Of a stretch of 21,139 nt of DNA, positions 14,808-21,139 are shown piece by piece (the stretch's first letter is position 1; every line of letters starts with the position of its first letter). The notes under the pieces are model-generated. The model searched no databases, had not been told where the DNA came from, and saw nothing but the letters and a program-made list of their open reading frames with translations. The stretch is from CAJINA01 sp964647585 (GTDB taxonomy: Bacteria > Desulfobacterota > Desulfobacteria > Desulfobacterales > CAJINA01): NCBI GenBank assembly GCA_964647585.1, contig CAZYGG010000064.1:1-21139 (forward strand). Reading direction: 5' to 3'. The position numbers and the translations under genes are program-made.

Positions 14808-14847
14808 AAAAAAAGACAGTGGTTCAAATTTTTGAACCACTGTCTTT
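14808..14847 (-). terminator. Intrinsic terminator of the histidine kinase/response regulator operon
   Basis: A perfect 17-bp stem (14812-14828 with 14831-14847) contains copy 2 of the 18-bp palindrome. Read on the minus strand it runs into TTTTTTT. It lies about 55 bases beyond the response-regulator stop. On the plus strand the T-run is short, so any activity there is weaker. Confidence 0.85.
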
Positions 14848-14900
14848 GTTTATGAGGCCTATCCTGTATAACCACTTGGTATTATTTACTTAATAGATGT

Positions 14901-16283
14901 TTACGAATCTGAACTGGCGCGAATACCGAATTTTTTCAATTTCTGGTTGAGACCGCTTTTACCGATTCCCAGCATACTTGCGGCATGGGATTGCACATTG
15001 TGGGAGAGTTTCAGGGCACGTTCAATCATCTGCTTTTCCACCATGACGAGCGTATCAGCTAATTTTGCATCTGCGGGTATGCCCTCGATGTGCAGAATGT
15101 TATAGACATTCTCGCGAAATTCACTGGGCAGGTCGGCCAGCGTGACCGTATCATTGCCGCACAAAATCATGGCCCGTTCGATCAGATTTTCCAGTTCACG
15201 GACATTGCCGGGCCATGAATAATCAAAAAACAGTCTTTCCACATCCGGATCGATGCCCTGAACCGGCGGCAGGCTGCCCCTTTGCCCTGAATACTTATTG
15301 AGAAAATGGTAAACCAGCAGACGGATATCACCCTGGCGTTCCTTGAGCCGGGGCAGGGCGATGTTGACAACGTTTAAGCGATAGTACAAATCTTCCCGGA
15401 ACCGGCCCTGGTCTACTTCTGTTTTAAGATTTTTGTTGGTTGCGGCGATAAACCGGATGTTCACCGAGACAGGTTTTGTCCCGCCCACCCGTTCAAAAAT
15501 CCGTTCCTGGATGACCCGGAGCAGTTTTACCTGGAGGTTCTGGGAAAGCTCCCCGATTTCATCAAGAAAGAGCGTGCCGCCTTCTGAGACTTCAAAGCGC
15601 CCTTTTTTCATTCCGGCCGCACCGGTGAAGGCGCCTTTTTCATGTCCAAACAGCTCACTTTCAAGGAGGGTCTCCGCCAGGGCTGAGCAGTTTACCGCAA
15701 TAAAAGGTTTGTCCCGCCGGGGACTGTTGAAATGAATTGATTTGGCCACCAGTTCCTTGCCGGTACCGCTTTCGCCCTCGATCAGCACCGTGGCATTGGA
15801 TGGGGCCACTTTCCTGATAATGTCGTAGACATTCTGCATGGGTTTGCTTTTGCCGATAATGTTGCCGAAACTGTATTGTGATTCGACGGCATTGCGCAGG
15901 CGCTGATTGTCCTTGACCACGCCATACATTGATACCGCCTTCTTCACATAGACAATCAACTGGTCGTTATCAAAGGGCTTAAGGATGTAGTTGTAAGCAC
16001 CCTTTTGCATGGCTTCGACGGCCTTTTCAACGGTGCCGTGGGCGGTCATCATGATGACGGGCAGTTCAGGGTTTTTTTGCTTGATGCGTTCAAGCAGGTC
16101 GATACCGTCCATTGACGGCATTTTCATGTCGGTTAAAACCAGGTCGACATCCGAGTTGGCCAGAAGGTCAAGCGCTTCCTGGCCGCTGTGAGCGGTAAGG
16201 GTTTCAAACCCTTCTTCCGCCAATACGGCGCTGAGGATCAGGGGATAATTCTTTTCGTCATCGACAATCAGGATGGTATCCAT
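14901..16283 (-). CDS. NtrC-family sigma54-dependent response regulator
   Basis: A 460-residue transcriptional activator. The receiver domain (1-120) has acidic pocket D8/D9, phospho-acceptor D52 and K102. The AAA+ domain (about 140-375) has Walker A GESGTGKE (170-177), the sigma54-contacting loop GAFTGA (217-222) and Walker B TLFLDE (237-242). The C-terminal Fis-type helix-turn-helix lies at about 415-455 (RALKLSHNVQSHAASMLGIG). Phosphorylation by the adjacent kinase should trigger ring assembly and activation of a sigma54 promoter. Its ATG lies one base after the kinase stop with GGGAGG inside the kinase end, so the two are translated together. It lies divergent from pil genes, where PilR-type regulators are often found, but its targets are unknown. 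Confidence 0.95.
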   Translation of the reverse strand: MDTILIVDDEKNYPLILSAVLAEEGFETLTAHSGQEALDLLANSDVDLVLTDMKMPSMDGIDLLERIKQKNPELPVIMMTAHGTVEKAVEAMQKGAYNYILKPFDNDQLIVYVKKAVSMYGVVKDNQRLRNAVESQYSFGNIIGKSKPMQNVYDIIRKVAPSNATVLIEGESGTGKELVAKSIHFNSPRRDKPFIAVNCSALAETLLESELFGHEKGAFTGAAGMKKGRFEVSEGGTLFLDEIGELSQNLQVKLLRVIQERIFERVGGTKPVSVNIRFIAATNKNLKTEVDQGRFREDLYYRLNVVNIALPRLKERQGDIRLLVYHFLNKYSGQRGSLPPVQGIDPDVERLFFDYSWPGNVRELENLIERAMILCGNDTVTLADLPSEFRENVYNILHIEGIPADAKLADTLVMVEKQMIERALKLSHNVQSHAASMLGIGKSGLNQKLKKFGIRASSDS

Positions 16284-16284
16284 T

Positions 16285-17715
16285 TTACGGGCCTCCCTGT
16301 TTGATCGGAAGGTCTATCGCGACACGGGAGCCGCCGGCGGATAGATTTTCGATAGCGACACTGCCATTATGGGATTTGACAATATTCTTCACAATGCCCA
16401 GTCCAAGTCCGGTGCCCGTGTCCTTCGTGGTAAAGAACGGGTCCCATATTTTTTCCATTAAGTCTTCCGGGATTCCCGGTCCCGAGTCTTCTATGGATAT
16501 TTTTACCATGTTATCATGGCTGTCAACCACTACATAAATATTGCCGCCATCCAACATGGCCTGCATCGCATTGATCAGGATGTTCAAGAACGCTTGGTAA
16601 AGCATGTCCGCATCGGCATAAATTTCCGGAACGGCTTCGGCGAACCGGCGATCGACCGTGTACCCCCCGGATTGAATTTGAGGCGCGAGAAAGGTGATAT
16701 TCTTGTCGAGGATTTGATCTACCCGACAGGCTGCAAGGTTGGGCGTGCGCGGGCGGGCAAAATTGAGAAAGTCGGTGATAATTGTGTTCAGGCGCCCGGA
16801 TTCCTCCATAATGATCCGGGTGAGCGTGTTGGCCGGGTCGTCCGGGTCAAGCTTCTTTTGCATGAGTTCGGTTGAACTGAGGATTATACCCAGCGGATTG
16901 CGGATTTCGTGGGAGACGGCGGCGACCATTTCACCCAGTGACGACAGGTGCTCGGCGCGGTTGAGCTGTTCCTTTAAACGCATCCGTTCCAACGCCCGGC
17001 GTTCAATGATGGCCTCTCCGTTTTTTACAATCAGGAGAAGTACCAAAAACAGGGCGGTCATCACAATGGCACTGGTAATGATTACCCGGATTTGAAAGTT
17101 GAAAATTGTTTTATAATCTTCCGTCAGATTCAGCTTGATCTCAATAGCCCCTAAAACCGGCCCCGACAGCCGGGAAACTTGCTTTTCGGCCCGCAGGGGG
17201 GATATTGTAATAAGGTGGCTGTCCTTGGGAAAGCCGAACATGATTTCAAAAAAGTTGCCCCTCTGAACGAGCCGTGAGCTGAATTTGCCTTCGAGCGCTT
17301 CTTTATATCCCGAGCTGCGGATATCTTCCCGGCCGATGATGTCTCTGTCGAAACTATATGAAATGGTGCTGTGCATGTCATAAATATTCACCATTTCAAC
17401 GTTGAAGCTGTGCAGTGTACTTCTTATAACCTGGTCAAGTCGTTTGAACTGTTCTTGGTTTCTGAGTTGGATGCGATTATATTTAAGAACTGTGGGGAGA
17501 ATGAATTGCAGAAAAATCTGGTGATTCAGGTTTTCAATTAAAAGTTTGGCGTATTCTTCGCTCTTTTGCAGCTGCATCTTGCGGGCAAGATGCGTGTCAA
17601 AGGCGCTCAGTACCAGCGTGCCCGCAAATATGACGATCAGGCTGGAGAAGGTAAAATACTTCACCAGCCTGAATGGTTTTGTCTTTTCTGCAGGTATCGT
17701 AGTCGCTTCTTCCAT
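16285..17715 (-). CDS. Membrane sensor histidine kinase partnered with the sigma54 regulator
   Basis: A 476-residue kinase. TM1 is at about 19-38 and TM2 at about 209-231; between them is a periplasmic sensor of about 170 residues, probably a Cache-like fold (FNVEMVNIYDMHSTISYSFD ... GFPKDSHLITISPL). There is no obvious HAMP domain; TM2 leads almost directly into the coiled coil and HisKA motif LSSLGEMVAAVSHEIRNPLG with H269. ATP-binding boxes are NILINAMQAM, IEDSGPGIP and GTGLGLGIV. It resembles AtoS/ZraS-type kinases rather than classical six-TM PilS. The Shine-Dalgarno at ATG 17715 is weak. A sigma70-like promoter lies about 30 bases upstream. It forms an operon with the response regulator. 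The stimulus is unknown. Confidence 0.93.
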   Translation of the reverse strand: MEEATTIPAEKTKPFRLVKYFTFSSLIVIFAGTLVLSAFDTHLARKMQLQKSEEYAKLLIENLNHQIFLQFILPTVLKYNRIQLRNQEQFKRLDQVIRSTLHSFNVEMVNIYDMHSTISYSFDRDIIGREDIRSSGYKEALEGKFSSRLVQRGNFFEIMFGFPKDSHLITISPLRAEKQVSRLSGPVLGAIEIKLNLTEDYKTIFNFQIRVIITSAIVMTALFLVLLLIVKNGEAIIERRALERMRLKEQLNRAEHLSSLGEMVAAVSHEIRNPLGIILSSTELMQKKLDPDDPANTLTRIIMEESGRLNTIITDFLNFARPRTPNLAACRVDQILDKNITFLAPQIQSGGYTVDRRFAEAVPEIYADADMLYQAFLNILINAMQAMLDGGNIYVVVDSHDNMVKISIEDSGPGIPEDLMEKIWDPFFTTKDTGTGLGLGIVKNIVKSHNGSVAIENLSAGGSRVAIDLPIKQGGP

Positions 17716-17745
17716 GAAGTAAATCTGCGTGTGAGTGTGTTTGTC

Positions 17746-17774
17746 CGTATATTTAATGGGGCGGGCAAAGTCAA
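17746..17774 (-). promoter_or_regulatory. Candidate sigma70 promoter of the kinase/regulator operon
   Basis: Read on the minus strand: TTGACT, a 17-base spacer, then TATACG, ending about 30 bases before the kinase ATG. The -35 matches consensus at five of six and the -10 at four of six positions. Confidence 0.55.
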
Positions 17775-17970
17775 GAAAAGCTTTGACATCCGGAAAGGGC
17801 CCCTTGCGGCAGGCGGGTCTTTACCGGCCCTGGCGGCTACCAATGCGATAAATAGGGAGTAGAAAGGGGTTTTAGCGGAAAGGCAGACACTACATATGTG
17901 GGTGTTGCGCCGGGTGAACACAATATAAGGTAAGTGGACATAATATATATATAATTAGAGATAATTCTTC

Positions 17971-17999
17971 TTGACAAGCAGATAAAATTGCATTTATAT
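17971..17999 (+). promoter_or_regulatory. Candidate sigma70 promoter of the XRE-pilMNOP operon
   Basis: A consensus TTGACA (17971-17976) is followed by a 17-base spacer and TTATAT (17994-17999). It is the best promoter match in the window and places the transcript start near 18006, leaving a leader of about 95 bases before the XRE gene. Confidence 0.7.
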
Positions 18000-18010
18000 C
18001 GGTTAAAAGC

Positions 18011-18033
18011 CATATAACTATGAAAGTTATATG
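18011..18033. promoter_or_regulatory. Palindromic operator candidate
   Basis: CATATAACT and AGTTATATG form a perfect 9+5+9 bp inverted repeat starting 11 bases after the -10 box, upstream of the XRE regulator gene. The position suits a repressor operator or a leader hairpin; autoregulation by the XRE protein is an inference. Confidence 0.5.
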
Positions 18034-18100
18034 CCATCTATCGCCCGACTCAGAGGCAAGGCTGACTAAACCTTCAATATACGGCCGGAAAAAAGCAAAC

Positions 18101-18295
18101 ATGAGCAAACTAAGAGAAATCAGAGAATCTCTCCTCGTAAGCAAAGCCGAACTTGCCAGGAAGGCGAAAGTTTCACCGATTACGATAACAAGGATAGAAA
18201 ACGGGATGCCCTGCAGGATGGAAACCAAAAGAAAAATCCTGCTGGCACTGGACTTGAAACTTTCAGACAAAAACAAAATCTTCGGGGACGAATAA
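18101..18295 (+). CDS. Small XRE-family helix-turn-helix regulator
   Basis: A 64-residue DNA-binding protein made of little more than one Cro/CI-type HTH: LREIRESLLVSKAELARKAK with the recognition helix in VSPITITRIENG. ATG 18101 gives a domain-only protein starting just before the first helix; a 27-codon longer frame from 18020 would begin inside the palindrome and adds unrelated residues. The Shine-Dalgarno is weak. It ends nine bases before pilM and shares its transcript, so it may regulate pilus assembly genes or itself. HTH genes directly ahead of pilM occur in Desulfobacterota, as far as I recall. Confidence 0.8.
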   Translation: MSKLREIRESLLVSKAELARKAKVSPITITRIENGMPCRMETKRKILLALDLKLSDKNKIFGDE

Positions 18296-18304
18296 GAGAA
18301 TACA

Positions 18305-19360
18305 ATGGTTTTTGGAAAGAAATCTCATCTAATAGGACTGGATATCGGGTCCAGGTCGATAAAGGCCGGGGAAGTTATTGAATCCAAAAAAGGGCGGACC
18401 CTGAGAAAATTCGGTATGGTCGAATTGGCCGACGGAATTATCGAAGAGGGTTCCATCAAAGACCCTGAAGCAGCTGCTGCCAGTATCAAGGAGCTCTTTA
18501 AAGAATATAACTTCAAGGATCAGAACGTTGCTATTTCGATTGGGGGTTATTCGGTCATCGTCAAAACAATCACGGTGCAAACCATGACGGATGATCAGCT
18601 TCAGGATACGATCCAATTCGAAGCGGAACAGTATATCCCTTTCGATATCAATGATGTGAACCTGGATTTTCAGATCCTGGGGGAGAATGAAAACAATCCC
18701 AACCAGATGAACGTACTGCTGGTGGCTGCCAAAAAAGAGATGGTTGAGGAATATATCAACTTGATTCGCCTGGCCGGCCTGAACCCGTGCTTGATTGATG
18801 TGGACGCTTTTGCCTTGCAGAACATTTTCGAGTACAGCTATGAGCCGGAAGAAGAGATCGTGGCACTTATAGATATTGGTGCCAGCAAAACCTCGTTGAA
18901 TATCCTCAAAGGGACGAATTCTGTTTTTATGCGGGATGTATCCCTGGGCTGCGGTCAGATAAACCAAAAGATTGTGTCCCTGGTAGATTGCACCATTGAA
19001 GAAGCTGAGCAGATTAAGCAGAGCGAACAGTCGGACAGCATTTCACCCGAGGACCTGCGCGAAATCATCTCGTCAGTCGTTTCAGATTGGTGTTCAGAAA
19101 TTAGAAGGGCCCTTGATTTTTTCTATTCCACCGATCCGGACGAACATATAAACAAGATTGTCCTAAGTGGCGGCGGCGCAAACATTTCTGAATTCAGAGG
19201 GCTGCTGGCCGCGGAAACTTCCACGGATGTGGAAATTGTGAATCCGTTTAAAAATTTTATCGTTGATGAAAGTGGGCTGGATTCTTCTTACCTTGAACTG
19301 GTGGCGCCGCAGGCAGCGATCTGCATGGGGCTGTCATTAAGAGAAGTTGACGACAAATGA
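18305..19360 (+). CDS. pilM: Type IV pilus assembly protein PilM
   Basis: A 351-residue cytoplasmic actin/FtsA-like ATPase fold protein that binds the N-terminus of PilN and joins the inner-membrane alignment complex. Visible signatures are GLDIGSRSIKAGEV (11-24, phosphate-1), the central VALIDIGASKTSLNIL (phosphate-2) and KIVLSGGGANISEF (adenosine region). The region QFEAEQYIPFDINDVNLDFQ is typical of PilM. ATG 18305 follows AAGAGA overlapping the XRE stop. Its stop overlaps the pilN start by four bases (ATGA), implying translational coupling. Order and spacing match pilMNOP clusters. Confidence 0.96.
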   Translation: MVFGKKSHLIGLDIGSRSIKAGEVIESKKGRTLRKFGMVELADGIIEEGSIKDPEAAAASIKELFKEYNFKDQNVAISIGGYSVIVKTITVQTMTDDQLQDTIQFEAEQYIPFDINDVNLDFQILGENENNPNQMNVLLVAAKKEMVEEYINLIRLAGLNPCLIDVDAFALQNIFEYSYEPEEEIVALIDIGASKTSLNILKGTNSVFMRDVSLGCGQINQKIVSLVDCTIEEAEQIKQSEQSDSISPEDLREIISSVVSDWCSEIRRALDFFYSTDPDEHINKIVLSGGGANISEFRGLLAAETSTDVEIVNPFKNFIVDESGLDSSYLELVAPQAAICMGLSLREVDDK

Positions 19361-19938
19361 TACGAATTAATCTGCTGCCATTTCGCGCAGCCCGAAAAAA
19401 AGAGAATATCCGTCGACAGATTTCGATGTTCAGCCTGTCGGTTTTCCTGATTGCCATCGCCCTGTTCTATTACAATTCGGTCTTGGCCAACCAAGTCCAG
19501 GAACTGGAAGATGGGATCGCCGCGACCCGGGTTGAATTAAAGAAATACGACAAGATCAACAAAGAAATCAAGCTGCTTGAAAAGAAACTCAAGATCCTGA
19601 TGCAAAAGAGAAAGGTTATCGAAGATCTTGATGCCAGCCGGGAAGATGCGGTGCGTCTGCTGGATAAAATGACGGAGGTCATGGTTCCAGGTCGGATGTG
19701 GCTCTCGAGTTTTTCGGCCATGGGCGACGGCGTCAAGGTCAGCGGCACAGCCATAGATAATAAAACGGTGGCTGATTTCATGACCAATCTTCAGAAAGTG
19801 GAACAGTTCAGCAATGTCAACCTGCAGCAGACCAGCCGAAAGGTTTTTAAACCGGGTGTATTTTTTAAAAGTTTCAGCATTAATTTTAAGCGAACATTGA
19901 TGAACCCCCCCAAAGCAGAAGATAAGGCGAAAAAGTAA
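19357..19938 (+). CDS. pilN: Type IV pilus assembly protein PilN
   Basis: A 193-residue inner-membrane protein. It starts with the PilN hallmark IRINLLPFR (residues 2-10), which docks in PilM, followed by one transmembrane helix (about 22-43), a coiled coil (about 45-92) and a periplasmic ferredoxin-like domain (about 100-180, WLSSFSAMGDGVKVSGTA). It pairs with PilO in the periplasm. The gene overlaps pilM by four bases and pilO by one, a tightly coupled arrangement. Confidence 0.95.
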   Translation: MIRINLLPFRAARKKENIRRQISMFSLSVFLIAIALFYYNSVLANQVQELEDGIAATRVELKKYDKINKEIKLLEKKLKILMQKRKVIEDLDASREDAVRLLDKMTEVMVPGRMWLSSFSAMGDGVKVSGTAIDNKTVADFMTNLQKVEQFSNVNLQQTSRKVFKPGVFFKSFSINFKRTLMNPPKAEDKAKK

Positions 19939-20570
19939 TGAAAAAGGTTAAGCTGTCACTGGACGCACTCGCTCCGTTTTTTGAAAAGGTTGAGAAGTTA
20001 TCAACCATTCAGCGGGTACTGATATATGTCGGGACATTTTTGGTGCTTGTTGGTGCCGTGGTCTATTTTCTATATATGCCGAAGTGGGATCAAAAAAGCC
20101 AATTCCAGACAGAGTTTGAAGATCTGTCCAGCAAACTGATGATTGCCAAAAGAAACGCTGCTAAGCTGCCGAAGCTCAGAGCCAAGATGAAAGAAGAAGA
20201 GGTAAAATTTGCGGAAGCCAGCAAAGCACTGCCGGAACGCAAGGAAATCCCAACACTGCTGACCGTTATTTCCCAGTCAGGGGGTGAGGCCGGCCTTGAA
20301 TTTCAGCTTTTTCAGCCGGGCGCTGAGGTAAACAAAAAATTTTATACGGAAATACCCCTTTCACTCAGAGTGGAAGGCGGATATCATAACCTTGCTGAGT
20401 TTTTTGACCGGGTAGCGGCTATACCGCGGATTGTAACGATTAAGAACATTACCATCGTCCCGGGCGGGAAGGCGGGTGGTAAACTGAGCGCCAGCTGTTC
20501 AGCGGTCACCTATAAATTCATCGAGCAAACCGAGACAAAGAAAAAGAAGAAAAAGAAAAAACGCTCTTAA
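19938..20570 (+). CDS. pilO: Type IV pilus assembly protein PilO
   Basis: A 210-residue inner-membrane protein with one transmembrane helix (about 26-47), a coiled coil (about 52-95) and a periplasmic domain (GEAGLEFQLFQPG ... YHNLAEFFDRVAAIPRIV) characteristic of PilO, the partner of PilN and PilP. The ATG uses the last base of the pilN stop (TAATG). The C-terminus ends in an unusual run, K-K-K-K-K-K-K-K-R-S, encoded by an A-rich tract at about 20535-20563. That tail is periplasmic by topology and could be slippage-prone; length may vary between strains. Confidence 0.95.
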   Translation: MKKVKLSLDALAPFFEKVEKLSTIQRVLIYVGTFLVLVGAVVYFLYMPKWDQKSQFQTEFEDLSSKLMIAKRNAAKLPKLRAKMKEEEVKFAEASKALPERKEIPTLLTVISQSGGEAGLEFQLFQPGAEVNKKFYTEIPLSLRVEGGYHNLAEFFDRVAAIPRIVTIKNITIVPGGKAGGKLSASCSAVTYKFIEQTETKKKKKKKKRS

Positions 20571-20591
20571 TCTGGACATAATTGGTAAATC

Positions 20592-21139
20592 ATGCACAAT
20601 TCCAAATTTAAAATCAGTTTCCTGGCTATTGCTACTTTATGCCTTTTGTGGGGTCCGACTGGATGTGGTGGAGATGAAGAGTCCGGCCCGGCACAGCCTG
20701 AAGTCGTCGCTACTAAAATAAAGGCTGCTAAACCGAAAAAGCCCGTTCCGGCCAAGAAACCTGTGGCCAAGGCTAAGCCGGCTGCCACCGCCCAGAAAAA
20801 GGCCGCGGTTCCAGACGGTGATGAGGCCTCCATCCAGAAGACTATGGAGGATATTCAGAAAAAAGCAGTGGCCGGGCATATAGCCAGGTACCGGGCGCGC
20901 CTTTACAATCCCGAAGGCAAAATCAATCCGTTTGAGAACCCTTTGCAAAAACAAGGCCCTAAACCTGCTGAAGAGAAGGTCGAACCGAATAAACCGGACC
21001 GCATCAGGCAGACGCCGCTTGAAAGGATCGATCTTACCCAGTTATCCTTGGTGGGGGTCATCAAGTTCCCGTCCGGGTACAAAGCGATCGTCGAAGAGGC
21101 ATCCGGCAAGGGCTACATGATTAAGGCAGGGACTTATAT
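20592..21139 (+). CDS. pilP: Type IV pilus lipoprotein PilP (3' end beyond window)
   Basis: An open frame of at least 182 residues running off the window end. It has a hydrophobic leader (about 8-20) and a putative lipidation cysteine C25 in PTGC; the -3 Pro is atypical, so lipidation is likely but not certain. An Ala/Lys/Pro-rich linker spans about 40-72, followed by helical residues and the start of the PilP beta domain (LSLVGVIKFPSGYKAIVEEA, then GKGYMIKAGTY). PilP bridges PilN/PilO to the secretin PilQ, which would be expected next. The gene starts 21 bases after pilO; its Shine-Dalgarno is weak. Confidence 0.93.
   Translation, partial: MHNSKFKISFLAIATLCLLWGPTGCGGDEESGPAQPEVVATKIKAAKPKKPVPAKKPVAKAKPAATAQKKAAVPDGDEASIQKTMEDIQKKAVAGHIARYRARLYNPEGKINPFENPLQKQGPKPAEEKVEPNKPDRIRQTPLERIDLTQLSLVGVIKFPSGYKAIVEEASGKGYMIKAGTY

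Larger units (their letters stand above)
14491..14900. other. Convergent intergenic region rich in hairpins
   Basis: About 410 bases between two converging genes. It holds a 12-bp-arm hairpin (14511-14539), a Shine-Dalgarno plus six-codon ORF (14541-14575), T-rich tracts, and two copies of an 18-bp palindrome, the second inside a terminator. I find no convincing longer gene; the open frame on the minus strand is built partly from the palindromes. Confidence 0.6.
17716..18100. other. Divergent regulatory region between two-component and pil genes
   Basis: About 385 bases separate the divergent kinase and XRE-pil operons. The kinase-proximal half is GC-rich, and the pil-proximal half (about 17920-18035) is strongly AT-rich with TATATATAT. 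It contains a promoter in each direction and a 23-bp palindrome. I looked for a sigma54 (-24/-12) site and found none with correct spacing. Confidence 0.6.

Noticed and set aside
14645..14875. 76-codon minus-strand open frame in the convergent gap
   Set aside because: It runs through the terminator hairpin and both 18-bp palindromes, has no ribosome site, and shows no family resemblance.
18020..18100. Upstream ATG extension of the XRE regulator
   Set aside because: The ATG sits inside the palindrome and the extra residues do not belong to an HTH domain; ATG 18101 fits the domain boundary.
17716..18100. Sigma54 promoter between the two-component and pil operons
   Set aside because: TGGC-to-TGC pairs exist (for example near 17832) but with spacing one base off the strict -24/-12 requirement.
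1..21139. CRISPR array, integrase, prophage or complete insertion sequence
   Set aside because: No regularly spaced direct repeats and no recombinase or transposase domains in any plausible frame; only short non-autonomous palindromes.

Overview
The window reads as ordinary chromosome from an anaerobic Desulfobacterota-type bacterium, probably a Desulfobacterales sulfate reducer or close relative. This is inferred from gene content, not from a marker gene. The pointers are a cytoplasmic molybdopterin/Fe-S/flavin redox complex, many polyferredoxin domains, a Feo iron-uptake locus, NtrC-class two-component signalling and a pilMNOP cluster. There is no phage, plasmid, CRISPR or complete IS, and no rRNA or tRNA that I can see.

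Region 1 (117-6104, +) is one redox operon: a four-cluster ferredoxin, a NuoG/HoxU-like [2Fe-2S]+2x[4Fe-4S] protein, a GltD/NfnB-like NAD(P)H flavoprotein with extra Fe-S domains, a 70-residue protein of unknown function, and a molybdopterin-bis-PGD oxidoreductase with a cysteine metal ligand. None has an export signal. They look like a soluble complex passing electrons between NAD(P)H/ferredoxin and an unidentified substrate. A strong terminator closes the operon at about 6175-6215, followed by about 350 bp of non-coding DNA holding a MITE-like palindrome.

Region 2 (6569-13618, +) holds a large membrane histidine kinase with no adjacent receiver, a Fur protein fused to two FeoA domains, a 126-bp imperfect palindrome, feoB, a secreted double-SH3b protein and a PfkB-family (adenosine-kinase-like) sugar kinase. 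The Fur-FeoA-FeoA fusion beside feoB is the most unusual protein architecture here. It would physically link an iron-responsive repressor to the usual cytosolic partner of the FeoB transporter.

Region 3 (13649-14900) has a short terminal-inverted-repeat element, a membrane-anchored TPR protein (YfgM-like), and a 410-bp convergent intergenic region with hairpins, a twice-occurring 18-bp palindrome, and a perfect Shine-Dalgarno in front of a six-codon ORF.

Region 4 (14901-17715, -) is a histidine kinase / sigma54 response regulator pair. It diverges from Region 5 (18101 to the window end, +), a small XRE-type regulator followed by pilM, pilN, pilO and the start of pilP, the inner-membrane alignment complex of type IV pili. 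The intergenic region between them carries a good sigma70-type promoter in each direction and a 9+5+9 bp palindrome that could be the XRE protein's operator.
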